Shown: in pieces, positions 7,758 through 16,362 of the stretch
How positions within the stretch are numbered: position 1 is the stretch's first letter
Layout: the number at the start of each line of letters is the position of its first letter
Assembly: GCA_003485765.1 (NCBI GenBank)
Contig: DNHS01000051.1
Coordinates: 62,001-126,000, forward strand
From: Candidatus Omnitrophota bacterium
Lineage (GTDB): Bacteria; Omnitrophota; Gorgyraeia; Gorgyraeales; Gorgyraeaceae
DNA: 64,000 nucleotides
Reading direction: 5' to 3'
Position numbers and translations under genes: made by a program
Notes under the pieces: generated by a model
Database searches by the model: none
What the model saw: the letters and a program-made list of their open reading frames with translations, nothing else
Told to the model about the DNA's origin: nothing

Positions 7758-10157
7758 TTAGCCTACCATATATAGTTCTTTTTCAAGTTCTTCAACAAGG
7801 TGCATATATTTATCCCTTCCACCGAAGATTTGTAGTATCTCTATAGGAGTTCCAAACTGACTTAATGGTTCAACCCTAAACACCGACAGGTCTTCTATAT
7901 TCTCAATGCCTTCTTCAGCATATTTATCCAGTAATGCATCTATGATCGTGCGAGCCTTGTCGCCATACTTGGTAAAATAGTTGTGCTTTTTCACCCTGTC
8001 TGCTCGCTCTCTACGAGTAAGCGGCGGCATATCCCATGCAATATGGCATATAAGGTCAAACACGTCTAAATCCTTCTTAACCTCTGCGACAAGATTTTCG
8101 AGAATAATACCATGGGATTCTAGCTCCTTAACTATGGCTTTCTTCTTAGTCGTGCTATTCCATTTAGCGAGAAATTCTTCGAGCGAACGAAACTCTGCAA
8201 GGATACTCTTCTTCGTATAATCCTTCAGGCTTTCCGTAATAAGCTTTCCACTTGTGTCTAAATGCTGGGTTCTTACATGCAAGACAGAAACATCAATACC
8301 GTTAACATATACCTTTGCCCTTAGCTCAGAAACAATAGAACCTGCTTCTGGAATATGGACAGGGTAGTTCTCTCCGTTTCCACTTTCGAAATCAACAGGT
8401 TTTCCAGTCTCGGGGTCAATAATCTCTTCTTCTTTCTCAGGATGGATATCTTCGTCCGTAAGTTTATCTTCGCCTCTAACATTCTTTATCATAACTGGGT
8501 TATCGTCAAAGTCAGGTCGAGCAAAGATATCAGTCACGTTACGGAAATCCATTATCGTAAAGAAGGTCTTACCGTATTCCTCGTTTATACGGGTACCACG
8601 ACCTATAATCTGTTTAAATTCACATACAGAATGTATGTTAGAATCGAGGGCTATCAACTTGCAGGTTTGTGCGTCAACGCCTGTTGTCATTAACTTAGAA
8701 GTGGTTGCAATTACCGGATAGCGTTCTTCAGGGTTAATGAAATTATCAACTTCACGTTTACCTACATCGTCGTCTCCTGTAATGCGCATTACATATTTAT
8801 AGTTATCGAGAACTAAGTCAGAATTTTCCATAGAAAGAGCTTGCCTCATTCGTTCAGCATGTTCAATATCAACGCAAAAGACTATCGTTTTATCAAATCG
8901 ATTGGTCTTTGTTAAAAATTCGGAAATCTTTCTGGCTACAATCTTCGTTCGTTCATCTATAACAAGATTCTTATCAAAGTCTTTGACATTATAAACACGA
9001 TCCTCAACCTCATTACCGTCCTTATCGGTCTTACCAACTTCTGGACGCCATCCTTCAATGTCCGTATTGAGTCCTACACGAATAACTTTATATGGTGCTA
9101 AAAATCCATCTTCGATACCCTGCTTAAGTGTGTACGTATAGATAGGCTCGCCGAAATATTGAATGTTTGATATCTCTTTGGTTTCTCTCGGAGTAGCAGT
9201 AAGACCTATTTGAGTAGCAGAACTAAAGTATTCAAGAATCGCTCGCCATGCGCTATCCGCAGCAGCACTTCCTCTATGACACTCATCAACTATAACGAGG
9301 TCAAAGAAATCACGGCTGAATTCCTTATAAGCATCCTTATCCTCGTTGTAATCTATGAGCCCTTGATAAAGTGCGAGGTAAATTTCAAAGGCTTTGTCGA
9401 TACGTTTTTTCCTGATAATGGTCATCTTATCTTTGAAGTGTTTAAAGTCATTTCGTTTGGTTTGGTCGATAAGAACGTTGCGGTCAGCTAAGAAGAGAAT
9501 TCTCTTCTTTTTATTATTCTTCCAAAGACGATAAATAATCTGAAATGCGGTGTAGGTTTTACCGGTCCCCGTAGCCATTACAAGAAGGATTCTATCTTGT
9601 CCTTTGGCTGTAGCCTCGACAGTTCTATTTATTGCAATCTGCTGGTAATATCGAGGAGTTTTCTCAGAGCCATCGTAAAAATAGTCAAATAAAGAAATCT
9701 CCTCTTGTTCTGGGGTTGCTATCTGTTTATATTTCTTGTATATCTTCCAGAGCTCATCTGGCGATGGAAAGTTATCTATTGATAATTCCTTCTCAACCAC
9801 CGAAGAGTATCCTGAACGGTCATGCTGAATAAATCCATCTCCATTGGAACTGAAGGCAATGGGGACATCTAAAATCTCAGCATATCTTAGTGCTTGCTGC
9901 ATGCCGGCACCGACCGAGTGAGTATTATCTTTTGCTTCAATTACAGCAACGGGAATATTGGGTTTGTAATAGAGAATAAAATCAGTCCGCTTACGTTCTC
10001 CACGGACGGTCTTTTCACCTTTAACGAAGATGCGTCCATTAGTGAAAGATACTTCTTCACGTATCTGCCGTTCGATATTCCATCCAGCCCTGACAATGGC
10101 GGGTAAGATGAATTGGGAACAGATATCTCTCTCGGAAAGTTCTTTCTTTGTGCTCAT
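7758..10157 (-). CDS. hsdR: Type I restriction endonuclease and translocase subunit (EcoEI/EcoR124-like)
   Basis: A protein of 799 residues. The N-terminal nuclease domain shows D59 and E74-A-K76, the PD-(D/E)XK pattern. The SF2 motor has Walker A ATGTGKT (195-201), a DECH box in VDECHRGS, and LTATP. The C-terminal region is of the EcoEI_R_C type. The subunit translocates DNA and cuts unmethylated targets. It is the first gene of the hsdR-hsdM-hsdS operon and all key motifs are present. Confidence 0.95.
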   Translation of the reverse strand: MSTKKELSERDICSQFILPAIVRAGWNIERQIREEVSFTNGRIFVKGEKTVRGERKRTDFILYYKPNIPVAVIEAKDNTHSVGAGMQQALRYAEILDVPIAFSSNGDGFIQHDRSGYSSVVEKELSIDNFPSPDELWKIYKKYKQIATPEQEEISLFDYFYDGSEKTPRYYQQIAINRTVEATAKGQDRILLVMATGTGKTYTAFQIIYRLWKNNKKKRILFLADRNVLIDQTKRNDFKHFKDKMTIIRKKRIDKAFEIYLALYQGLIDYNEDKDAYKEFSRDFFDLVIVDECHRGSAAADSAWRAILEYFSSATQIGLTATPRETKEISNIQYFGEPIYTYTLKQGIEDGFLAPYKVIRVGLNTDIEGWRPEVGKTDKDGNEVEDRVYNVKDFDKNLVIDERTKIVARKISEFLTKTNRFDKTIVFCVDIEHAERMRQALSMENSDLVLDNYKYVMRITGDDDVGKREVDNFINPEERYPVIATTSKLMTTGVDAQTCKLIALDSNIHSVCEFKQIIGRGTRINEEYGKTFFTIMDFRNVTDIFARPDFDDNPVMIKNVRGEDKLTDEDIHPEKEEEIIDPETGKPVDFESGNGENYPVHIPEAGSIVSELRAKVYVNGIDVSVLHVRTQHLDTSGKLITESLKDYTKKSILAEFRSLEEFLAKWNSTTKKKAIVKELESHGIILENLVAEVKKDLDVFDLICHIAWDMPPLTRRERADRVKKHNYFTKYGDKARTIIDALLDKYAEEGIENIEDLSVFRVEPLSQFGTPIEILQIFGGRDKYMHLVEELEKELYMVG

Positions 10158-10287
10158 AAAGTTGTCTGCATTTTAAAAATATGCTTCTGGAGTATATCCT
10201 TTGGTTTTGATTATAACACTTAGGAGCTTGCTTATAAAGAAAATTAAACTAACCCTCTAACAACCTTTAGGTGAGGTTTTTCTCTGG

Positions 10288-10330
10288 CAAAAAGGTAAAA
10301 TCCTTTATAAGCATTAAAAGTCCTCACTAA
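10288..10330. repeat. Block-delimiting repeat, copy D
   Basis: CAAAAAGGTAAAATCCTTTA followed by TTAAAAGTCCTCACTAA. The invariant core is kept but the tail diverges from copies A to C. CCTCTAACAACC upstream (from 10254) resembles the CCTCTAATAAACGC that precedes copies E and F. It lies in the 335-base gap between hsdR and the plus-strand gene at 10535. Confidence 0.75.
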
Positions 10331-10389
10331 TACAACGGTATGCGATTTATTCCTTATTGAGGCTGAGTCTTACATTGCTTTTTGCTCAT

Positions 10390-10418
10390 TTGACAATAAC
10401 TGACAATCTTGGTATACT
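10390..10418 (+). promoter_or_regulatory. Sigma70-type promoter
   Basis: TTGACA at 10390-10395 and TATACT at 10413-10418 with an optimal 17-base spacer, pointing at the PD-(D/E)XK-like gene. A direct repeat TGACAAT lies in the spacer region and could bind a regulator. Confidence 0.75.
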
Positions 10419-10462
10419 TGGGATTGGCTCTTTAAAACTTAGTAGTTTTTGTTTCACCATAG

Positions 10463-10481
10463 AATAGAGTTCGGCTCTATT
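10463..10481 (+). other. Leader hairpin
   Basis: AATAGAG and CTCTATT form a perfect 7-bp stem with a TTCGG loop, between the promoter and the coding start. There is no T-run, so it is a stability or regulatory element rather than a terminator. Confidence 0.5.
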
Positions 10482-10534
10482 AACGTTCAAGTGTGGTGAG
10501 GTTGCACTATGTCCCGAAAGGGACAAGGGGGGAA

Positions 10535-11302
10535 ATGCAGCCTTATCGGATTAACTTGAACGTTGCCGGTATGGATATGCGCTCCCTTTTTATTTGGTGC
10601 AACTACATGGAAACTGTTAAGCTAAACGAAACTTTATCGTCAGATATCAATAGATGTATTAGAATACTGAGTGAGAAATTTAGGAAATGGCCCTATAACT
10701 TCTTCACTGAATCTGATGCGCATAGTTACCTCTATCTCTCCTTCTTCAGATATGGAACCCCTGCCTTAAAAAGTCTGTATCAGTCTAAGGACCACAGGAG
10801 AAGCGTCCTAATACACAGGGAATATCCAACATTCTTCCGATATTCGCAAAAAGAGTTAAAACTATGTAGATTAGACGAATCAAAGGGAACATGTGGCCAC
10901 TATGATATGGTAGTATTAAATCCCGACTTCATAAACAATCACGAAATCCAGCAGGTAATCTCTAAAGACAACACGATACGCCAGACAGTAAATTTTAACG
11001 ACAACCATCTCTTGGCGGCGATAGAATTCAAGCTATTGCATAAGCCGTTAACAGGAGACCTCAGAGATGAGATTAAGAAAGATTTTATTAAATTGGGATG
11101 GGCATTAGAAACCAAGCAAGCCAGAGAAGCCTATATGTTAATCTTTAACAGATACGGCGAGGAGAGGAATTACTGGCAGACACTTGAGGAGTTGCAAAGA
11201 GAACATCAGGGTATTAAACTAGTCTATCAGGAGTCTTACTACAACGGGGATAAACATAAAACATTCATTAAATCGTATCTTAAGCAAAAGCCTACCTCTT
11301 AA
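10535..11302 (+). CDS. Putative PD-(D/E)XK-fold nuclease-like protein
   Basis: I choose the ATG at 10535, after GGGGGG, although the frame is open from a GTG at 10493. This gives about 255 residues. Central segments GHYDMVVLNPDF and LLAAIEFKLL provide the Asp and Glu-x-Lys spacing expected of PD-(D/E)XK nuclease folds; this is motif-based inference only. It is one of the few plus-strand genes in the accessory zone and ends 11 bases inside the convergent MazG-like gene. It sits in a block with an HD hydrolase and a membrane protein between repeats D and E. It could also be a non-catalytic relative. Confidence 0.6.
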   Translation: MQPYRINLNVAGMDMRSLFIWCNYMETVKLNETLSSDINRCIRILSEKFRKWPYNFFTESDAHSYLYLSFFRYGTPALKSLYQSKDHRRSVLIHREYPTFFRYSQKELKLCRLDESKGTCGHYDMVVLNPDFINNHEIQQVISKDNTIRQTVNFNDNHLLAAIEFKLLHKPLTGDLRDEIKKDFIKLGWALETKQAREAYMLIFNRYGEERNYWQTLEELQREHQGIKLVYQESYYNGDKHKTFIKSYLKQKPTS

Positions 11303-11633
11303 ACTTCCTGGCGTCACCACTGACTTTCTTTATAAGCTCAGGTAACTTCTTATGATACCTACCATAACATCTGAATAGAATAACATCGGGACAGGATTTA
11401 GATTCTTTAATCAATTCAAAGCATAGAATAAGCAAATCGCCTGTTTCAATAAGATAATGCTTATCCCCTTTGCTATGTCTCTGTCTAATCTCATCAACAT
11501 GCTCTGCCATTAACTCTAACAAAGCGAGAGAGTGATTCTTATTCAGCAACTTGTTATAGCATGTCGAATAACCGTGAATAGTATTTATTTCCATTTTTGC
11601 AAAATTAGTCAGAGTCTTTTTTGTCTTTATCAT
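11292..11633 (-). CDS. Small helical protein, possibly MazG-like
   Basis: About 113 residues, all-helical. The segment ELMAEHVDEIRQR followed by LIETGDLLILCFEL resembles the acidic metal-binding pattern (E..E, then E-x-x-D) of MazG-type all-alpha NTP pyrophosphatases. The match is partial and judged by eye. An ATG at 11633 is preferred over the GTG at 11636. It ends inside the convergent plus-strand gene by 11 bases and lies downstream of the membrane protein gene. MazG-like enzymes occur in nucleotide-depletion defence, but the function here is not established. Confidence 0.5.
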   Translation of the reverse strand: MIKTKKTLTNFAKMEINTIHGYSTCYNKLLNKNHSLALLELMAEHVDEIRQRHSKGDKHYLIETGDLLILCFELIKESKSCPDVILFRCYGRYHKKLPELIKKVSGDARKFKR

Positions 11634-11653
11634 CACTCTTTAATTATTGTCGG

Positions 11654-12484
11654 TTATTTATTTTTATCCTTAGGAATCACTCCTTTTTCAATTTTTCCTT
11701 CTTCGGGCTTTACTGGGACTACTACTTCTTTGATTTCAACTTCGGGCTTTATTATAATTATCGCTTCTCTGATTTCAACTTTGCCGGATTTCTTAGGGTC
11801 AAAACCCTCAGTAATCCACTCATTCTTAGGCGCTTGAACATTCGGATTAGGTGTCTGTTGTTTTAGAGGCTCTACCTTTTGAGTCTCTTTGGGTGTAGTA
11901 TCTTTTTCTTTTGCCATAATACTTACCTCCTTTTTAACTTGCTGATTCCTATCTGGGCTAAAAAATATATAATCTCCGTAAAGAAAAGTCAGAAATAGAA
12001 ACGACATCATGGCAGCTTTTATTAAATCATAAGCAGAATCTAGTTTTCTAATCTTGCGGTCTATTACTAAACGATTCTTCTGAATAGAATCCTTATTTTC
12101 CTTTGCCACGGCGTAGTAAATATCAATCAGATTATTGTCATCATAGAACTTTATTACATTGTCGTTAAACGATACCTTTAGAACCGAGTGCTGCTGTAAT
12201 ACATAGAAGACAGAAAACCAGGCAAAAACAATTAGAACAAATGAAATGATTCCGTTTGTAAGGAGTAGCCACTCAATTAAATTCGTGGGTTGACATATGC
12301 CAGTGAATATTTTATTGAATAAAAATCCATATATACCAGCTAAAAAGGTGAGAATGGCAATGTATTTTGAAGCCTTCTCATCAATTCTATTAAACCTATT
12401 TAGGTCTTCGAGCAGAACTTCCTTTGACCTTAAATATAAGTCTTTGTATTTCTCTATCCCCTCATTCTTAATATTTTTTTCCAT
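11654..12484 (-). CDS. Three-helix membrane protein, PycTM/SLATT-like N-terminus
   Basis: A protein of 276 residues with hydrophobic helices at about 43-60, 72-97 and 160-178. The first follows RIDEKASKYIAIL, similar to the D-x-K-A motif that opens the membrane domain of Pycsar TM effectors (family knowledge; the similarity is by eye). The C-terminal 80 residues are lysine-, glutamate- and proline-rich and look disordered, with a repeated xxxIKPEVEI/VVPVKPEEG pattern. It overlaps the HD hydrolase gene by 17 bases. A membrane effector regulated by the HD protein is one reading; no cyclase was found in the window. Confidence 0.6.
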   Translation of the reverse strand: MEKNIKNEGIEKYKDLYLRSKEVLLEDLNRFNRIDEKASKYIAILTFLAGIYGFLFNKIFTGICQPTNLIEWLLLTNGIISFVLIVFAWFSVFYVLQQHSVLKVSFNDNVIKFYDDNNLIDIYYAVAKENKDSIQKNRLVIDRKIRKLDSAYDLIKAAMMSFLFLTFLYGDYIFFSPDRNQQVKKEVSIMAKEKDTTPKETQKVEPLKQQTPNPNVQAPKNEWITEGFDPKKSGKVEIREAIIIIKPEVEIKEVVVPVKPEEGKIEKGVIPKDKNK

Positions 12485-13070
12485 AATAATCTGCGTTTTC
12501 TTCTATCTTTCGGCCTTCTTCATAAACATGCGCAGTCCACGTATCCGCAAACTGTATCAATAATGTTAGTGGCATCTCGTGATGGGCATATTCTTTATTA
12601 GCCTCTATATATTGCCCATCGTGTGCGAGGATAGCTTGAGCCTCTGAATCAGATAAGGAAATATATTTAGTAACAAGATATAAACTGCGTGCTGCAAGAT
12701 TCATATCTACTTCTGCAGGATTGATTTTATAAGTCATATTCCTATTTTTTACTTCCCACTCATTGGTATTCTTGAGATATCGTGGCTTGCCGGGCATACC
12801 TATCTTTCCGATGTCATGCAGAAGCCCTACAATAACACAGGATTCCTCTGATATTTGAGGAGCAATAAGCTCTCTGAACTTCAGGAGAGTCTCAGCAACC
12901 CCTACAGAATGCTCCAGTAAACCACCCTCTTTATTCAGATGAAACCTTGTGCTCGCCGGACTTGTAAGCCAGCTTGACTCAGTTTCAAGCATTTTAATAA
13001 AGGCTTCGAATTCCTTCTCTCTTTTAACCACTTTGCATTTTAATGCTTCGTAACGTTCTCGTATTGTCAT
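12468..13070 (-). CDS. HD-domain phosphohydrolase
   Basis: About 200 residues from the ATG at 13070, chosen because AAAGGA lies 8 bases upstream; the frame extends to 13094 without a good ribosome site. HD-domain ligands are visible: H in LLEHSVGVAETLL, the HD pair in VGLLHDIGKIG, and D in LIQFADTWTAHV. Such proteins hydrolyse nucleotides or phosphoesters. It overlaps the membrane protein gene at its 3' end. A similar stand-alone HD hydrolase occurs in many phages, so a nucleotide-metabolism role in the mobile element is an alternative to defence. Confidence 0.8.
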   Translation of the reverse strand: MTIRERYEALKCKVVKREKEFEAFIKMLETESSWLTSPASTRFHLNKEGGLLEHSVGVAETLLKFRELIAPQISEESCVIVGLLHDIGKIGMPGKPRYLKNTNEWEVKNRNMTYKINPAEVDMNLAARSLYLVTKYISLSDSEAQAILAHDGQYIEANKEYAHHEMPLTLLIQFADTWTAHVYEEGRKIEENADYYGKKY

Positions 13071-13144
13071 AGGAAGTTCCTTTCTTTTTACCATTATAAC
13101 ACGCTTACAATTTTAATAAAGAACAGAAATTTCTTACAATCTAC

Positions 13145-13245
13145 CTCTAATACTTTAAACTAAGCCTCTAATAAACGCAAGGCTAAGATACAGGCTGGAA
13201 AAAAGGTAAAATCCTCTACTAACAAAAATAATGCCTACATTAAAG
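13145..13245. repeat. Block-delimiting repeat, copy E (long form)
   Basis: Starts CCTCTAATAAACGCAAGG (about 13166), shared almost exactly with copy F, then GGAAAAAAGGTAAAATCCTC at about 13197-13216. The tail diverges. It lies just beyond the stop of the DUF2958 gene. Confidence 0.75.
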
Positions 13246-13261
13246 TGCAGTGAGCATTGGC

Positions 13262-13756
13262 TCAAATCTTTGCATCGTAAAATATATCGTTTAAGCATTT
13301 GTCTCGCTGACTAACAGCCTTTCGAGCTTCTTGTTGAGTCAGTCCACCCTTTATAAAATACTCGACTAATTCATTATCAGTTGAGAATTCGTCGTTGTGA
13401 AGCGTTGCATTTACCCATTTTAACAATTCTGCTCTACTCATCTTTGAACCTTTGGGATTTAGTTCTGCCTGTATCTTCCGTAAGGGCGTTGGCTTAAAAT
13501 ATAAATCCCGCTCAATGCCTATGCCAAGTGGGCCGCGGCAATCTTGCAGTTCCTTGAGGCTAAAATAACCGATCTCTATCTCGTGTCCTCTAACTAATCC
13601 AAAGAGAGTATCTACACCGTCAAATTCAAGCACAAACCAAGTCCAGTAACTGCAAGGGTCGAAGAATTTAAGATAGACAACTGCATCATCACCTTTGTTG
13701 TCTTGCTCATACAGTTTCGGAAGTGTCTGGGCTAATTCTTTGGGTAACAATTCCAC
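13262..13756 (-). CDS. DUF2958 protein
   Basis: A protein of 164 residues matching DUF2958: LLPKELAQTLPKLYEQDNKG at the N-terminus, a central YLKFFDPCSYWTWFVLEFDG, then LFGLVRGHEIEIGYFSLKEL and ERDLYFKPTPL. The family is widespread on plasmids and integrative elements and has no established activity that I can state. It starts with GTG, with GGAG 9 bases upstream. The last 40 residues resemble a short helical extension not always present. It stands alone between repeats E and F. Confidence 0.82.
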   Translation of the reverse strand: MELLPKELAQTLPKLYEQDNKGDDAVVYLKFFDPCSYWTWFVLEFDGVDTLFGLVRGHEIEIGYFSLKELQDCRGPLGIGIERDLYFKPTPLRKIQAELNPKGSKMSRAELLKWVNATLHNDEFSTDNELVEYFIKGGLTQQEARKAVSQRDKCLNDIFYDAKI

Positions 13757-13790
13757 TATTCTGGCTCCTTCCTGTGATTCACAATTCGAA

Positions 13791-13828
13791 CATGCCTAAT
13801 AGACATCTTTATGTGTCTGCTGGGCATG
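13791..13828. other. Nested perfect hairpin upstream of the DUF2958 gene
   Basis: CATGCC, 4 bases, AGACA, 8-base loop, TGTCT, 4 bases, GGCATG: two perfectly paired stems separated by a symmetric internal loop. It lies 35 bases upstream of the DUF2958 start with no T-run. It may be an RNA leader structure or a protein-binding dyad. Confidence 0.5.
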
Positions 13829-13869
13829 TCTAATAAAAGACTTCTCCTGATAACTGGTTTCTTTATTAA

Positions 13870-14031
13870 CTACTTTGCCAGCGGTTCTTGGTTTACCTCT
13901 CTGCCATAGGCTATGTGGACAGCTTTCCTTAGCAATTCACAGATGCTTTTACTGGTCTTGCATCTCATCTGGAACAGAATTGCCATTTCTTTTTCAGATA
14001 ATTTAGAAGCTGGCCACTGATATTTGTTCAT
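13870..14031 (-). CDS. Small protein of 53 residues, unknown
   Basis: A 53-codon frame beginning MNKYQWPASKLSEKEMAIL and containing CKTSKSICELLRKAVHIA, which looks like two short helices. No clear Shine-Dalgarno sequence precedes the ATG. Its codon pattern and position, just left of repeat F and before the DUF2958 gene, suggest a real small gene, but support is limited to an open frame and a plausible helical sequence. Confidence 0.45.
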   Translation of the reverse strand: MNKYQWPASKLSEKEMAILFQMRCKTSKSICELLRKAVHIAYGREVNQEPLAK

Positions 14032-14045
14032 TTTTAAACTTGCCC

Positions 14046-14126
14046 TCTAATAAACGCAAGGTTGATATACAATCTCGGAAAAAGGTAAAATCCTTTAAAC
14101 ATATACGAAGTCTCATTAAGGGGCAT
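14046..14126. repeat. Block-delimiting repeat, copy F (long form)
   Basis: CCTCTAATAAACGCAAGGTT, then CGGAAAAAGGTAAAATCCTT and a divergent tail (GAAGTCTCATTAAGG). The tail runs toward the 3' end of the polymerase gene, where CATTAAG and CTTAATG form an inverted repeat (14113-14141) around the 3' boundary. Confidence 0.75.
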
Positions 14127-14142
14127 GCTGTGCAGCTTAATG

Positions 14143-15405
14143 TCATTTAGGCGAACTTTCACGCCCCGGTTTCGCATAACAGTCTGACCACCATTTCCCG
14201 GTCTTACAAGAGACAATTAACTTCAACCCTTCCAGCTCTGTTTCCATAATTACTTTGATTCGCTCAATGCTATCTTCGACTTCACCCTCTGGAACTGTAA
14301 CAAGTATTCCGTCATGCAACATTGTGTCTATTTTAAACCCTGCTTTATGCAGAGCGACAAGGCTGAATTTCACGATGTCAGCAGCTGTTCCCTGAATCCG
14401 AGTATTCACGGCTTGGCGCTCTGATTTCTTTCTTGCTACAATATTAGGAGAAATTATATCAGGAAGAAATCTTCGCCTGCCGAAATATGTCTCCGCAAAT
14501 CCTGTTGAGCGAGCCTTCTCAATCGTCTCTTGCTTAAACGCCTCTATCTCAGGAATATTTGATTTATAGGCTTTTATAAGCTTCTCTGCTTGATGAATAG
14601 ATGTCCTGAGATTACGGGCAAGCCCTGCTGCTTCCTGTCCATAGCTCAAACCAAACCCGAGCATTTTTCCGAGCTTTCGCTCCTTGTCTGTTACGAGTTC
14701 GTATGGGATACCTTTCATATCGCTAACAGCTTTCTTATGCATATCCAAACCTTTAGCCCAGCAATCCTTGAAATATTTATCGTGGGAAAGAGCAGAGATA
14801 ATGCGGAGTTCAAAACTATCATAGTCCGCTAAGATAAAAGTGCAGCCTTCGTCTGCGTAGATAACAGTTCTGCCAAGTTCTGGAATTCCTTGTAGGTTGT
14901 AGTCTCGGGTGTAAAGCCGGCCACTGGGACAGTCATCGGTGTAAATGCAGGAGACTTTTCCCTGCTTCTTATCAGTTGCAGTATATAAGCCTTTAAGAGT
15001 AGAAAGAAGTCTCTCCAGATTCCTATATTGGGATATTTCTTGAGTGACTGGATTATTGAAATCGGTGAGGGCTCTACGGTTAGCGATGTATCTACCGGTG
15101 CGGGACTTTCGTAATTTAACCCCTAACTGTGAAGAAAGAATCAAGGCTATGTCACGAGCACTATTAAGGTTGACCTTGCCTTTAAGATGCAGATTCTCAT
15201 ATAAGCTATCGCGAATTTTATCTTTATCAAGCCTGACTCCATCAATTAGTGCTGAGAGTTTATTAACATCCACATTCAAGCCTCGATTCTGCATTGAGAT
15301 TTTAACTCCCTGCATATCTTTTTCGAGGGCTTGAATGGTCTCTGAATGAACTACTCTGTCGCAGGTATATATAGGCTCCCGCTCGTCTCGATATTTTAAA
15401 GACAT
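14143..15405 (-). CDS. Family A DNA polymerase, short mobile-element form
   Basis: A protein of 420 residues that covers only the polymerase domain. Motif A is ILADYDSFELRIISALS, motif B runs GFGLSYGQEAAGL with the upstream K-LGKM, and motif C is MLHDGILV. The TRIQGTAADIVK segment is also conserved. The 5' nuclease and a recognisable 3'-5' exonuclease domain are absent, as in several phage and plasmid polymerases. It lies downstream of a clamp-loader-like ATPase and an AAA protein, so it is likely part of the replication set of the left-hand element. Confidence 0.88.
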   Translation of the reverse strand: MSLKYRDEREPIYTCDRVVHSETIQALEKDMQGVKISMQNRGLNVDVNKLSALIDGVRLDKDKIRDSLYENLHLKGKVNLNSARDIALILSSQLGVKLRKSRTGRYIANRRALTDFNNPVTQEISQYRNLERLLSTLKGLYTATDKKQGKVSCIYTDDCPSGRLYTRDYNLQGIPELGRTVIYADEGCTFILADYDSFELRIISALSHDKYFKDCWAKGLDMHKKAVSDMKGIPYELVTDKERKLGKMLGFGLSYGQEAAGLARNLRTSIHQAEKLIKAYKSNIPEIEAFKQETIEKARSTGFAETYFGRRRFLPDIISPNIVARKKSERQAVNTRIQGTAADIVKFSLVALHKAGFKIDTMLHDGILVTVPEGEVEDSIERIKVIMETELEGLKLIVSCKTGKWWSDCYAKPGRESSPK

Positions 15406-15581
15406 CCTCTTATACCTCAGGTTGGAAAAAATTTTAAAAGATACTTTTCGTGTTCCTCATTTCTACATAACTCATTGCTAATAAATAAGTTATGCCACCC
15501 AATAAATACATATAAACAACGGCGTTCTGGATTTGTCAAGCAAAAAAGTAAAGATTTTTTAACTCTCCGACGAGATTTTTA

Positions 15582-16265
15582 TTATTGTGTAAGAAATTCT
15601 TTTGCAATCTGCAAATCAATGACACCTTCGTAGTTCGAAAGAATTTCCAGATTGCCAAGGCAGTCTCGTGGACAAAAATTAGAGCGTTCTATTAAAAATT
15701 CAAATACGTTTTTTTCAATCTTAATTCTTTCAAGCTCAGAAATTCTGCTTAGTTTACTAATTAATACATCATTTGGTGGCGGCTTAAGAAAATATTTATC
15801 ACTTCTTGAAAGCAGTCCTCCATCAATTCTGTTCAGGTCAGATGTTGCAAAAATGAAAGTCAAAAAATTGATGTCTTCTATAGGCTTTAAGAAGCCATCC
15901 TGCGCTTTATCAGGCATTCTATGAGCCTCGTCAAAAAATAGAACTCGCGGCATAAGTACAGAACAACTGAATCCTCTAAATTTACCCAACATTTTATTGA
16001 TAGTTGCGTAATCGCACTCTGGGGAATTAAATTCCATATATTCAATGCACTGCGAAAGCTCACCTTCGCATTCAATGATATCTTTGGCAAATATTCTCGC
16101 CAGCGTTGTCTTACCCAAGCCGAAATTTGAAGACAGGATTATCGAATGAGGGAAAAATCCTTTCTTGCGATAACCATTCCAAATAATTTTGATATGCTCA
16201 TTACCCCAAACCTCATCCAGTGTCTTAGGCCTGTATTTCTCTCTGAAATCTCTTAAGTCTTCCAT
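15582..16265 (-). CDS. Clamp-loader-like AAA+ ATPase (DnaX/RFC small subunit type)
   Basis: A protein of 227 residues. It opens with FREKYRPKTLDEVWGNEHIK, the typical clamp-loader N-terminus, followed by Walker A SNFGLGKTTLAR (about 46-57) and Walker B VLFFDEAHRM (about 110-119). The sensor-1 segment FIFATSDLNRI is present. It is shorter than DnaX and lacks the C-terminal oligomerisation domain. It probably loads a clamp or acts as an initiator-helper for the neighbouring short polymerase. Confidence 0.82.
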   Translation of the reverse strand: MEDLRDFREKYRPKTLDEVWGNEHIKIIWNGYRKKGFFPHSIILSSNFGLGKTTLARIFAKDIIECEGELSQCIEYMEFNSPECDYATINKMLGKFRGFSCSVLMPRVLFFDEAHRMPDKAQDGFLKPIEDINFLTFIFATSDLNRIDGGLLSRSDKYFLKPPPNDVLISKLSRISELERIKIEKNVFEFLIERSNFCPRDCLGNLEILSNYEGVIDLQIAKEFLTQ

Positions 16266-16362
16266 TGAAAAGCTCCTTTCTGGTTAAACTGAAAAACTAA
16301 ACAATTTATGCACTAACTTCTTGATAAATTTAAGGTTGCTGTTTATCATGCTGCCATAAAAA

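Noticed and set aside
11532..11866. Plus-strand frames opposite the membrane protein gene
   Set aside because: They are Phe/Tyr-rich mirror frames of the Lys/Glu-rich tail of the minus-strand gene.
1300..14130. Integron attC sites at the block-delimiting repeats
   Set aside because: Parts resemble RYYYAAC or GTTRRRY (for example ACTTAAC and GTTAAAC in copy B), but the order and spacing are wrong, the arms are not complementary, and the integrase at 18167 shows no IntI-type features.
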